A stretch of DNA of 64,000 nt. It comes from Geosiphon pyriformis. Taxonomy: Eukaryota; Glomeromycota; Glomeromycetes; Archaeosporales; Geosiphonaceae. The notes under the pieces are model-generated. The model was not told where the DNA came from and made no database searches. It worked only from the letters and a program-made list of their open reading frames with translations. Position numbers and translations under genes: made by a program. Location of the stretch: NCBI GenBank assembly GCA_016748015.1, contig JAAOMT010000375.1, forward strand, positions 181,156 through 245,155. Direction: 5' to 3'. This document shows, piece by piece, positions 31,298 through 43,700 of the stretch (its first letter is position 1; each line of letters starts with the position of its first letter).

Positions 31298-33788
31298 CTA
31301 CTAAGAATTTTACACCAAGAAAATATTGAATACAATAACTAATAATCCAAACTACTGCTAAGTATTTTTGTTTAGTAATTGAATAGTTTTTTTTTGCTGA
31401 TATGAAAGTTTTACTGGCATATGTTATAACATGTTTTCTGTCATTTTTATTTTTCTGTAAGAAAACAGCACCAAGTTTATAACCAGATATATTAGTGTAC
31501 AAAATAAAAGATTGGTTTAATAACAGGTTTTTTCTTTAGAGTTTCAAAAGCTTTTTGTTGATAAGTGCCCTAGTAATAATTGACATTTTTCTTAAGTAGC
31601 TGATTGAGAGAAAAAATGATTTTGGAAAAATTTTTGATAAATTTGTGATAGTAAGAAGCCAAACCAAGGAAAGAGTGTAGTTTAGGAATATTCATTGGTT
31701 GTTTAATGTTCTGAACTTTTTTAATTTTAGCTGGATTAAAAAAAATTCTATTTTTTGTAATAAAATAACTAAGGAACTGGGTAGATTGTTTAAAAAAAGA
31801 TTTGATTGGGTTTATCTTGAGACCAGCATTTTTAAGGAAATCAAAAATTTTTTGCAAGTATTTAAGATGTTTATCTCAGATTTTTGAGTATACTATTATG
31901 TTATCTAAGTAAACCAGAATAAAGTTTTCTTTTACTAATTCAAACACTTTGTTTATTAGGTGTTAAAAAGTGGGAGGAGTATTAGTAAGACCAAAAAGCA
32001 TAACTGTAAATTTATAAGTGCCATACTTAGTAATAAAGGCAGTTTTTTTCTGCTTTCTGGATCTATCTCTACTTGCCAAAATTTAGCAATTAAGTTAATA
32101 GTTGAAAAAAAAGCAGCACCATTGAATTTGTCTAGTATTGCATCAATTTTGAGAAGTAAATATATGTCTCTTATAGTAATAGCATTTAATTTACAATAGT
32201 CAATACAGAAGCATAGGGTTCTATCTTTTTTGAATACTACTACAACTAAAAAAGCCCATTTACTTTTGGATTTTTGTATGAATCCAAAATTTTTCATTTG
32301 GGTTATCTCTTTCTTGATAAATTTATTATTGTGCCAATTAGATTGATAAAGCTTTAAATGAATGAGACGAGTTTCTCTAATAGTAATGGTGTGTTGTATT
32401 ATATGAATTCATTTAGGGGTATTATTTTCTTTTGAGATAACTGGATTATTTCTAGCCAACAGATTTTCAATGTCTACTTTTTTTTCTTTAGAAGAGGGTT
32501 CTTTTTGTTTTACTGCAAATGATTAAATCTTAGGTGGTTTATTTTTAAAGAACTTCTGTATTTTTTTCATTTCTTTTCTGAGTATCAAATTAATTGGCTC
32601 CTAATCTTTGTAATAAATTAGACAGGACTTGTATTTATTTTTAGGAGAATACAAAGATTTATTACATCAGCACCTGGCACAAAGACTATGTTATCAATAA
32701 CTGTATTTGGCTTTCTTGCCAGGTTTTCTATCAAAGATTTTTCTAAAGATATTATAGTAAGATCAGCAGATTAGCTTGCCATTTACAATAATTTTTTCTC
32801 TGTTAGCTTTAATATTATCTAGTGGCTTGCTATTGTTGGTAAAAATAATATAGATGAGTTCAGCAGTTTTTTCTGGTTTTTTTTGATTTTCTTTTTCATT
32901 ACTCTTATTATCATCTGATTTATCTGATTGTTTTTTTTCTTGGTTTTGCTTGGATACTAGAAAGATTGTCTAATGATAATACTTAACCACAATGGACTTC
33001 TCACTATATTTAATAGTTAGTTCATAAAGTTTATAGTCAAGTAATGTTTTGGCTTTCTTGAGCCATTTATTGCCAACAATGATGGTATACTCTTTTGCTT
33101 TAGATACTTCTATGTTAGTTTCAATGCTGATGCTATTAATGTAAACAGAAACAGCTTTGGCTATGTCCAGGCTTTTTTTTTTGTCATTATTTACATTGGT
33201 TATAGATTAGATAAAAGGTTCATCAATCTTTCTTCTAATGGCTTTCAAAAAATGTTTGGCAATTACACTAACAGATAATCTACTGTTTAGGATCAAGTTA
33301 ATAAAATAACCAGCCACTTGGGCTTTGCAAATGAGGGGGGTAACATTGCTGTTATCAGCAAATTCAGCTTGGTGAGAGTGCTTGTTGGTCTTTGGTGTTT
33401 TTTTTTTTAGAATCAATGATTTGCAAAATTTTTTTCTAAACTGTGAATGAATTATTAATTAGCCAAATATAATGTGTGCTGGAATTTTCATGAAATCTTT
33501 AATAATGGAATAGGAACCAAATTTTTGTACTATTTTTGGAAGTTCCAACTTTGGAGAATTTTTAAAAACTTTAATTTTTGGTGGCTTATTGTTATCAGCA
33601 GTTAATGTAAATAGTTTGTTTGGATTCAGAATAAAATCAACTTAGCTTTTTTTTTTTGTTAATTCAGAGGTGTTGATTGTTAGTTCATCTATGTTATGGT
33701 TATTATCAATTAAGTTAAAAGCATAAAAAAAGTTTTTTTTTGGTTGGCTTGTACTCTTACTCTTTAGAGGTGTGCCTATTAGTTTAAA
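31298..33788 (-). pseudogene. E6: Pol remnant (protease, RT, RNase H)
   Basis: The slippery TTTAAAC is conserved at 33782-33788. The protease remnant at 33416-33207 reads LILNSRLSVSV (Asp to Asn). RT pieces at 32297-31956 and 31857-31570 have the catalytic motif as YLDN (Asn codon 31900-31902). The RNase H piece at 31502-31298 ends GVKFLVV at the E5 junction. Confidence 0.75.
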
Positions 33789-35311
33789 GATTAATAAACA
33801 GTGGCTTCAACTAAAAAATCCTCTTCAAAAAAATTGATGTTGGCATAATTGGGTCTTTAATTGGGGACATTGTTGTTGTTGGTTCTATTGTTTTGGTTAT
33901 CATTATTTCTAAGAGCTAAAAAAAACAAAGGAGAATTGTTGTAATCTCTGAAGAAATATCCAGTTAATCCACAGTAATAACACACAAATAAGCCACAATT
34001 TTGTTGTCTTTAATAAAGGGGTTGCTAAAGCTAATTAAAACAGAATTCAAATCTGAGTTTTTGAAATTGTTAATTTTTTCTAACTGCTTGAACTAAGAGC
34101 TCTAATAACCAGACAAGATTGGCTGTAAGTTTATCTATTAATTGTTCATTGGGATTTAAAGTCTGAACAGTAAAAAAAGTAACAGTCATTTGAGAAGCAG
34201 GAGCAAAAATTAGTAATGTAAATCCCAAGTGCATTTTTTGGTTGTTTTCAATTCATTGAGCAAGTTCAATAGCCATGTCTATTGTAAAATTATTTTTCAG
34301 GGCCAGAAGAAACCAAAGAGCATATAAGAAATCAGTTTTCAATCCTTTTATAAAGAAATAAATTTTTTGTTCTTCTGCCCAGTTTTTTTCAGAGTTTATC
34401 CACTTAATTAACTTTCTGATTGTTTTGGCATATTTGGTTACAATTTTACCAAGATCTTGGATTCTTCTTTTTAATTCCATGCACTATTTGGATATCAAGA
34501 TAAGAATTCTAAATTTTATTTCAAACTGGGTAATAAAAGAGATATTGTCTTTTCTAATATTTGTTGGTATCCATCTAATAATTCTTTGCTGAGCATTGGC
34601 ATTGGTTTCTTATAAGAACCAAATAACAGAAGAGCCTTGAAGGTAGTCACCAACAATTTGAAACTTGTATTCATTATCATATTGGTTGGCTGTAGTAGTT
34701 CTTTCAAAGTCATCCAACTATTTAATTAGATCTTATGTATCACTTCTGAATAGTGATAATAGAGTATTGTTTTTTCACCTTAAAGCAGTTTGTATGTCTT
34801 GGAAAGCAACTAAAATGTTTTATTATATAGGATTATTAGCTATTGGTTCAGAAGTAGCTGTTTGTGTGAAGTATTTTAATTCACTTGAGAAGAGATCAAA
34901 AACAAAAGCAGTTTGATAACTTTTTTTTTATGTTTCAAAGGGAGTTTCAGCTAACTGATGGGCAGCAATCCAGATGTGAATTTAATGATTCAAATATTCG
35001 AAATCAGGGGGCTGTTGTTCAAAGGTTGTGAAATATAAAAGCTAATTGATGCTGTTGTTTTTTTCTTTAAAGTTGTCTTCAAAATAAGCTTGATCAAAGT
35101 AATAGGTTATATAGACTGTGTAAAATTCAGCTATATGCTTATTCAGAAACTAGTTCCAAAAGTCTTGGAATTGTTTATTAGATTGTTTTTTAATGGAGAA
35201 GCAAATCAAGCAGGAGAGCAAAGAATTGAGTTCAATAAAGTTTAGATTGTTTTTGTTGTATGCTTCAAAGTGTTCTTCTGATTGTTGTGGCAGATATGAA
35301 TAATCATCCAT
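33776..35311 (-). pseudogene. E6: Gag remnant
   Basis: ATG at 35311 (MDDYSYLP) is kept. Pieces at 34713-34516 and 34480-34253 show the capsid-like region. Near the end the knuckle region has lost its pattern. Most former Gln and Trp codons are stops. Confidence 0.72.
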
Positions 35312-35363
35312 ATAATAAAAAACAAAGTGGATTTTGACAACCTTACAGGGAGCACTACTTTTA

Positions 35364-36009
35364 TTTTATAGGTTAGAGTAACAAACTAGTGGATAACAAA
35401 GAAGAACAGGATTGTAAGATAATAAAAATAATCAAAGGAGCAAATTAAATATATATAAATTCAATATATGTAATCAGTCTTATAAAAATCACAGTTGTAA
35501 ATTTTTTCTGGAAATCTAAAGATAAAAAAATAGTCTGTGATTGTCAACAAAATAATATTATTGCTATTATTCTATGCTTTAACTTAGTAATTCTTAGAAT
35601 TAATAACAAGTATCATTATGTTTTTCAATTATTTTTTTATTTAATAAATTACAAAAGCAAGCAATTATTTCTTAGACTAATTTTAACAAATACAAATCAA
35701 GAAAAGAAAAAGATAAGGTATATAAATACTAACAAGTAATTTTTTATCCCAAAATGTTCAGATATTTAAAGATAAAAAAAAATAATAAACAATATAAGAA
35801 GAAGTAATTAATAGTATTTTATTTTATTACTTTGATCATATTTTTTTACAGCTAAAAGACTCATTGTTTATATAGTTATTGAAAGTGGTTAATAACTAAG
35901 TCAATGGTTAGATCAATAGTTACTATCTAAAAATAGAATAACTAATTATATAATATCTATAGCTAATACATGTAATAATTAATAAAAGGTATAAGTTTTA
36001 ATCATAACA
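35364..36009 (-). repeat. E6 5' LTR, diverged
   Basis: About 646 bp. The inner end reads TTTTATAGG where others read TGTTATGGG, and the outer end is ATAACA. Three 12-bp units lie at 35888-35923. The TATA box region (TATATAG) is recognisable. Confidence 0.82.
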
Positions 36010-38200
36010 ATATAACTAGCTATTCAAGCCAGTTTAGACTATACTATATTGATACAACAAAAGAAAACTTACTTAAAGCTGATATTTTTTAAATTACATC
36101 AAATAATTTAATACTATAAAGGACTAATTCAATTAATCATTTGGCTGTTTTCAAAAAATTATTTTTAATATTATTAGGTTTATATATTCAAAAAAACATT
36201 AAGTTAAAAAATGTATTGTTATTAATGTCAATCAGTAATTTTAAATTATTAGATATATTAATATTATCCATATAACATACTTTTTTTAATAAGACTATTT
36301 TTTTTTCTAGCTTACCAACAGTTTTGTTAAAAAAGCCTAGATAAATTATAAACTTATTGATTTTAAGACTAAAAACATTGTTAAAAACCAAATTACTATT
36401 AATAAATTATTCAAATATAGTAATTAAAAAGTCAATAGACTTAACAATTAATTCAATTAAAGCAAAAAGTTTGATCAAATCAAATTTTAAAGAAATTAAT
36501 TAAAAAAACATTTTAGAATTATCAACAATTACAGAAAAAAAGCAAAAATTATCAGAAGTAAAAACTCTGAAAAGTTTAAAAGAACAAAAGCTTTGGCATA
36601 AAACTTAGCATTTACAAAACATAATGCAAATACCTTAAAAATCTTGGAACTTTTGGAAAAAATAGGTGCAAATATCTTATAGTTTACAGCCAAATAGTCT
36701 ACTTTTTAATATCTAAAACAACACCAACAATCAGAAGTTTCTTATCAGATACAATACTTTTTTAGCATATTAGTCTTAATTACTACAGTATTTAAATCAG
36801 TTTAAGATTCAAATATAACCAAAGCAAACTAGAAATAACGACCAAAATTAGAAAAACAAAAAATAAAACATATTTAACTACCAATCTAAAAAATTATATT
36901 ATTAATCTTAAAAACAATACAATCAAAAAAAAAGTTAATTAACTTAGCTTTAAACTTATCACAAGACAAAATAGTTTTATTTTAATTAACCAAAAAAAAG
37001 ATTTTAATATTATTTTTATTCACTAATACTAATTAATAATTTATAGCAGACATAACAATATCCAGTTTTTTAAAATAAACAACAATATATTATTAAATGC
37101 CAATAGATTTTAGTATAATATAGATGATTTTACCAAAAACATTAAATACTGTTTTAATATTAACAACAAATACACCTAAAAACACATTATACAATACAAC
37201 AGCAGTAAAAAAAAAGTCAAATTCAGAAACCACCAAAAATTTGGCAATTTTAAGAATAGCCAAATAAATAAAGCTTGTGAATTTAACTAAAAATACAGCT
37301 TTTAAAAATTTTTAAAAAGCAAACTCCATACAGAAAAGCTTTATATTGTTCTTTAATATTAATTTAGTATTCAGAAAACCATATACAGACTGAAAAACAG
37401 TTTTAACATAAGTTAATTTAATCTTAAAAATAGTATTAAACACTAAAATAAAGGTCATTTATTCAATAAACTTTTAACAACATAAAATAATTTCCGAAGT
37501 ACCACTAATAACAGCACTAAAAACCAGCAAACGAAATGAATTAGTTTCTATTTGATTAGCCCAGTTCTTAAAAACATATAATTCAATAGAAAATTGTTGT
37601 TTTGTTTTTAAAACTGGTAATAATTTGCCAAAAAACACCATATTTAACAATACAGTTAGTGATTAATCTTGGTTTATCTTAAAATAATAGACCAAATAAT
37701 ACAACAAAAATCTTATATAAGATCTCATTAAGAATCACAAAGAAGTTTGGTATAAAAATAACAGAGATAAATAACTATTTCCATTTTTTTGAATTTTCGG
37801 TCTTTTTAATCATTTTTTTGAATAAATAATATTAAAAACACCAGATTTAAAAACTATAAAAAAAAACCAACTTGTTAATTAGTCTGTTATTAAAAACTTT
37901 TGGACTTTTAAAAAGAGTAGAAACAATACTAAGACTAACTTAAATGTGTTTTTTAAAGGAATTTTAACTGGTAAAAAACCAGTTAAAGATAAAAAAAATG
38001 TTTTAATGACCACCAAAGACAGCTTTTCACTATTATTAACCAAGAAAAAAATTTCTAAAACATTTTGTCTAGTTGCTTTTACAACAAAAAAAACTTTTTT
38101 GGTTGAAACTTTGTAAGATACCAAAAAAAAATACCAGTTGTAGTTTTTTTACTTTTTGCTTTAGTTGTAATTATAAAATTAAAAAAACAAAAAGTTATTT
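36010..38200 (-). pseudogene. L4: strongly decayed LINE ORF1, relative of L1
   Basis: Minus-strand reading matches L1: ATRQNVLEIFFL at 38124-37879 against AARQNVLAIFPL. Further on are the RRM-like and knuckle regions; near 36690 the knuckle reads C-x2-Y with a stop and Tyr in place of Cys and His. The former start ATG is ATA (about 38172). A C-terminal part with possible coiled coil (36391-36188) follows. Its left end is cut by the E6 LTR. The base changes are those expected from C to T on both strands. Confidence 0.6.
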
Positions 38201-38858
38201 AAATTTATTTTAATATTATTTATTATTTTTAAGTTTTAGATTTTTTTTAATAAAACAATTATTAAAATTAATATTTGTATAAAAGTTGTATTTAGTAAAA
38301 AAAACTTTTAAATATTAATATTATTATAAATATTAAAGTTAAAATTATTTTATTTTTAATTATAAATTTTTTTTTTGGTTTTTAAGATAAATTTTTAAGT
38401 TTTTTATTGTATTTTAAGTTTTTATTAATTGATTTATTAATTTAATACTTTATGTTAAAACTGTTGTTTTTTTAATAATATTTAACTTTATTTTTTTATA
38501 AATTTAAATTAATTTTTTTAAAATTTAAGTTGTGTAATTTGATTAAATTTGTGTTTAAAAAAATTAAATTCTTAAAAAATTTGGTTATTTTTTTGTAATT
38601 ATTAAAGTAAATTTTTTATAATCATTAAAAATTGGGTTGTTTTTTTAAAGACTTAAATTAAAAATTTAGCCAGTTTAAAAACAAACACAAAGCTTATTTT
38701 ATAAATATTTGTAGTTTTATTAAATATAAAAATTAAAAAAACTTCTTTCTCTTTTACCTCCAAATAATCTTCAAAGAGTGCATTTTCTGAAAAAAAAGTT
38801 TTTTATTTTTTTTGTTAAAGTTTATATCAACATTTCTTTAACTAATAACCCCTTTGTC
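38201..38858 (+). other. AT-rich stretch before LINE L5, no gene seen
   Basis: It is nearly all A and T, with T runs. The last ~110 bp (CTTTTACCTCC onwards) are less extreme and are probably the 5' untranslated part of LINE L5. The exact 5' end of L5 could not be fixed. Confidence 0.5.
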
Positions 38859-40734
38859 ATGGATTTAAAGGCTGCTTCTAGCGGTGATATGTCTAAAAAG
38901 AAAGTATTTAAGAGTACTCTTTATGGTCCTGCTGGTGGTTTTTTTTTCCAAAAGAAAAAAGTAGTTCTTGGCAATGTTAAACATTCAGGTAATAAAAAAG
39001 ACATTTCTCTAGTTAAACTTGGTTCTGGTGGTATGTACTTGGACATGAATAATGAGTCTAGTTGTGGTAAAGACAATATAGTTATGGAGGGTGTCAACAG
39101 TAGATTTCTTTTAGGCTTGATAGCTACTACTTCTAAAGCAAAAAGAGTGAATTCCAGCATGGTTTTTGGGTCTCTTTTTGGCTCCCCCAATTATGATATA
39201 AATGAAAAAGTGGAACTCCTTTCATCCTCCCTTGGTATATCTTTGGAAAAAAAATAGATAGATTCTAAAATTGTGAAAACTCCTGTGGAAGTTTCTGTTA
39301 GGAAATCATTTGCTTTGGATATCAATCTTTTGGCAATAGAGAGCAAATTTGCTACAGCAAAGACTCAGTTCATTAGGAAAATTTTTTCAACAGTCAATAG
39401 TTTTGGGGGGGCCACTACTTCTTCAAAATTTAAAGGGATCATCTAATTAACATTTATTTCTGAAAAAAGCATGGAAGTGGTCACATTATTGGCCAAAGAA
39501 AAAGGGATCAATGTAAACAGTGATCTTAAAAGACAAGGAATGAGATTAGATTGGGCTGTAGTGATTAAGAAAATTTTCATGGACATGCCTAAGGATATGA
39601 TCATTACTGCAGTATTCAAATTTGGAAAAATTAAGTCAATCAAAATTCAACTGATTGGAATGTGGCAAAAAGCTGTGGTGGAGTTTGCTGAATTAGACCA
39701 AGCTAACTTGTTAGCCTCTAAGTAGTTATTCATGATTGGTAAGGATTTTGTATGGGTAGTCAAAGCAGTAAGAATCATGAAACTTGGGCATTGAGAGATT
39801 GATTTAAAGCACTTTTGTTTACTTTGCCAGTGGGAACGACAGCACATGATCTTGGGACTCTTCTGGAAAAGACTGGTGAGAAAACTTGCATCATAAACAG
39901 ATCTATAGAAACTGGTAATAGGACTTATTGTGCTGTAGTCAGTTTTGAATCTGATGATGATCTGGAATCTGCCTTTTGCACAAAGCTGATTATTGGCAGT
40001 ATTAAACTTTCTTGAACAAAGATAGACCTGATTCGGTGTGAGAAATGTGAGAAGTTTGGTTATTCTGCTCTGGAATGTGATGCACTTGTTGCATCCTCCT
40101 CTAAGCCTTCAAAAACATTTAAAAGGATTGTATCTAATAAATGTCGTCTTCAGTTGGCTAAGTTGTATGAGAAAAAAAGTGTTCTAATATCCCACCCTGC
40201 TGTTTTTGGTAGTAAATTTTGGGCCCAAGTAGTCTTATTTGCTGGCTCTTCTGATGATCTTCGCTTTGCTTCTGGTTCTGGTTCTTTTTTCTCTGGCACT
40301 TCAGGTTTGAATAATGGTTTCTCTCTTGTTTTGGTTGACAATTCATCTTTGGATGCTTGTTTGGCCTCTTTAGAGTGATCCTTGGAGCTGCTAACTAACC
40401 AAGTTTTAGACATCATGCACAAACTCAGCAATGTGATATTGGTGCTACAAGCTTCAGCTCCCTCTCTAAAGTCTCAGCTACTTTGATTGCTGTCAAAGAG
40501 GATTTGGTTTTGGATATGGTCATGGATGATTCTGAGTTGGTTTTTTCACTCTCCTTTTCTGCTTCTCCTAGTGTCTCACTATTGGGTCTGAGTAGTTCAA
40601 AAGTCTTGACAACCAAAATTGGCAGTTTGGAATCTAAGTTGGTGGCTCTTGAGGCTTTTGTTGGTTCGGTTTTGGCTAAGTTAGATTATTTGGGTGCTGG
40701 TTTGAGTCCTTTGTTATCCTCTTCATCTCAATGA
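38859..40734 (+). pseudogene. L5 ORF1: RNA-binding protein with RRM-like domain and knuckle
   Basis: ATG at 38859 (MDLKAASSGDMSKKK) opens 132 codons to a Trp to stop change at 39257. The frame resumes to 39446, then 39471-39725 holds the RRM-like region (FGKIKSIKIQLIGMWQKAVV). A one-base indel near 39780 moves the frame to 39815-40015, and 40154-40378 continues that frame. A CCHC-type motif at 40037-40078 reads CEKCEKFGYSALEC, with Tyr where His is expected. A second indel lies near 40480, and the end at 40483-40734 has a heptad-like LESKLVALEAFVGSVL. Known role: binding the element RNA. Confidence 0.8.
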
Positions 40735-43700
40735 GTGGTTTGATCTGAAAGATAGCTACTTGTAATATTCAGGGCATCAATGTTCCTGCCAAGCAGGATG
40801 ATGTTATTCATTGGCATAAGGATATGGGCAACTTGATTTCAATGTTTACTGAAACTAAATTGAAGGATAAAATCCGTCTGTGGATTGCTGACAAATTTGA
40901 AGGTGTCTGTGTATTCACTTCTGGTTTGAATTATGGGTATTTGGGTGCTGGTATTGTGGTTATCATGGACTCTTCTTTGGCGAAACATGTGTGCAAGGTT
41001 TCTGAGGTGTCCAGTCGGCTTCTATTCATTAAATTGCTTTTATAAAATAAGCTTTCTGTGTCTGTTTTGGAACTGTATGTTGGTGCTTCATCTGCTGCTA
41101 GGTTTTCACAGGCTGGGAAAATCAACTTTCTCATTGCAAAAGCTGCTAATAGATCTTTTTTTGTCATCCTTGGTGGTGACTTTAATAAAGATGGTGTGAA
41201 AAGAAGTGCTAGTTTTAAGAAGTGTGTCAGTTTGGGGCTGGTCAATTCTTTGGTAGGTAGTTTGGTCATGAAGAGTCCCAGATGAAGGAACTTAAGGGGT
41301 GTAGAAAAAACAATTGATTTTGTATTGGTTTCATTAAATTTGGTCAATGTGATAGTTGATTGCAATATTATGAACATTAGTAATTACTTTGATACTGATC
41401 ATCAAGCTGTTTTTGTATCTGTAAGTCTGAGTGGTTTGCTGGACACACAGTTGAACTTTTTTCGCAGACAAGCGAATAAAGATTACTGGAAGTTTGATTT
41501 TAAAGGTGCTGATAATGCAAAGTGGAGTGAGTTTAAAAAAGCTATGGCTGCTAATGCTGTCATGTTTTCTGATAGTTTTATCACTTCTACATGATTCTTG
41601 AACTTGAATGTAATATGAAACACAATTTGCAATATTATGATGCTGTCAGCTAACAAAATATTCAGGAAGAAATGGTTTAAGAGTTATGATGGTATTTTTA
41701 CCAAGGAATCTTTTAAGTTTTATAAGCTGGAGCTTTTGGTCTTGAAGATTGTTAAGGCCTCTTATAAGAAGAATAGTAATAGATTTGCTTTTCTTATAGA
41801 ATGCTGGGATTCTTTGGACAATGTTAAGGCTTCAATTGTACAGAAAATTGTGAACTCTGGTTTAGGTTTAGATTGTGTGTGCTCAGCTTTTTTCAGTGTG
41901 CAAAAGGCATATTATGCCTTCAAGCTTGCTGAGTCTATATGAGCTGAAGAGTCAAGAATAAGGTCAGCTGTTAATAATTGAATGGAGAATTTTGCAGTCA
42001 ACAAAGGTAGCACAATCAGGAGTGTGCTAGAGCATCCTTTTCGGAAGGTGGTTTTGGACCATCTGGTGGTTGAGGATAAACTAATTCTGGAGCCAGACCT
42101 GGTTAAGGCAAAGATTGACACAATTATGGAAGACTGGACCAAAAAGCATAATGTGGTGGGAGATTTTTCCAGTGGTTGGTCACATCAATATTAGTCTTTG
42201 AAGTATGTTTTTGATAATGCCTTTTCAAATATGATGTGTTTGGTTAATTTTAATAAGCTGCTTGGTGTGGTTTCTAATCTGCCTGATGGCAAAGCTGCTG
42301 GTCTTTCTGGAGTGTCAAATGAACTTTAAAAGCATTGTGACAAATCAGTTTTAGATATGTTTCTGGTGCTTTTAAACTCTTGTTTGTCTTATGAGTTGGT
42401 GCCTAGTGCTTGGAAAGAAGCTTGGGTCTCGATAATTTCTAAACCATATGAGTGGGAAGGAGTTCTTACAAACACCCAGTCTATTGCTTGGATTGAAACT
42501 GCCTGCAAAATGCTTTCCAAGATTCTCTCGAACAGGATTTCTTTGGCATACAGCTCTTTTGATGTTTTATGTGGGAACAATTTCTCAGTTTTTAAGAGTA
42601 TGACAACACAATCTCCTATTTTTGCTATTGGTTCTGTTATTAAGGATGCTTTGGAAAAAAACCGTGAGCTCTGATTAGTCTTGTAAGACATGAGAAAAGC
42701 CTATAACTCTGTCAGGTGAAAGCATCTTAAGAACAGTTTGGTCAGAATAAAGATGTGTGACAAGTTCATTAAATTTTTTGGTGGTATTTACAATGGTCGT
42801 GTTAATAAAGTGATGACAGATTTTGGTTTAACAGATGGATATCAAGTACATAATAGTTTGGATTAGGAAAAAGTGTTCTCACCACTTCTTTGGCATATAT
42901 TTTATAATTCTCTTTTGTGTGAAATTAAAAGACAGAAAAGCATATATGGATATAAAATAAACTCTTACTTTGTTGTCAAGACTGGTCATTTAGAATCTCA
43001 GACTGAATTGACATTTTTTCTTGCTGCTGGTGCTTTTGTTGATGACACTATCTGAATTGGTAGTAGTCAAACTGTGATCCAACATATTCTCAATATTGCT
43101 AGTAAATTTTTTCAAATCAATGACATTTCTATCAACAATAACAAAACAGTGGCACGTCCCAATTTGTCTATTAGTGGTTTACTTATTTCCATTGCCAAGA
43201 AAGGAGAGTCTTATCAATACCTGAAAATTTTTCTGTTAACTAAGAGTTTGTTGAGACCTAGTCTGGCTAAAGCAGATACTGATGTCAGATTTTTTGCCAA
43301 TATGGTTCTAAGGAAGGCCATTTCTGATAAGCAGTTTTCATATCTTGTGTCAGCAGTTCTTCATCCCATTGTCAGCTACAGGACACAGTTCAGTTTTGTT
43401 TCTATCAGTATATGTAATAAGTGGAATTTTTTAATTTGCAGGAGCTTAAAGCTGAAGTCTGATCTACCTCTCAATTTTCCCAATGATGTGCTTTGTCATC
43501 TCTCATTGTATGGCTTAAAAACTTTCAAGCAGGTCTAAGTTAAAAGCAAAGTTGCTTCTATTGTGTGCTTTGCAAACTCTGTTGGAATTTTGGGTCATTT
43601 GTTTTTACACAGGTCCCATAACTTGCAGGTTCTGTCCTGAAGCTTACTTCACCCTTTAGCATCCCCAGTTTGTATTAAAGTCAGTGTTTCTAATAATTTT

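Larger units (their letters stand above)
31298..36009 (-). mobile_element. E6: oldest-looking G1 element, 5' LTR to RNase H only
   Basis: It has the G1 layout from 5' LTR to RNase H, cut at 31298 by the E5 LTR. Codons are strongly shifted to A/T and no frame exceeds 113 codons. Integrase, ORF3 and the 3' LTR are absent. Confidence 0.85.
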
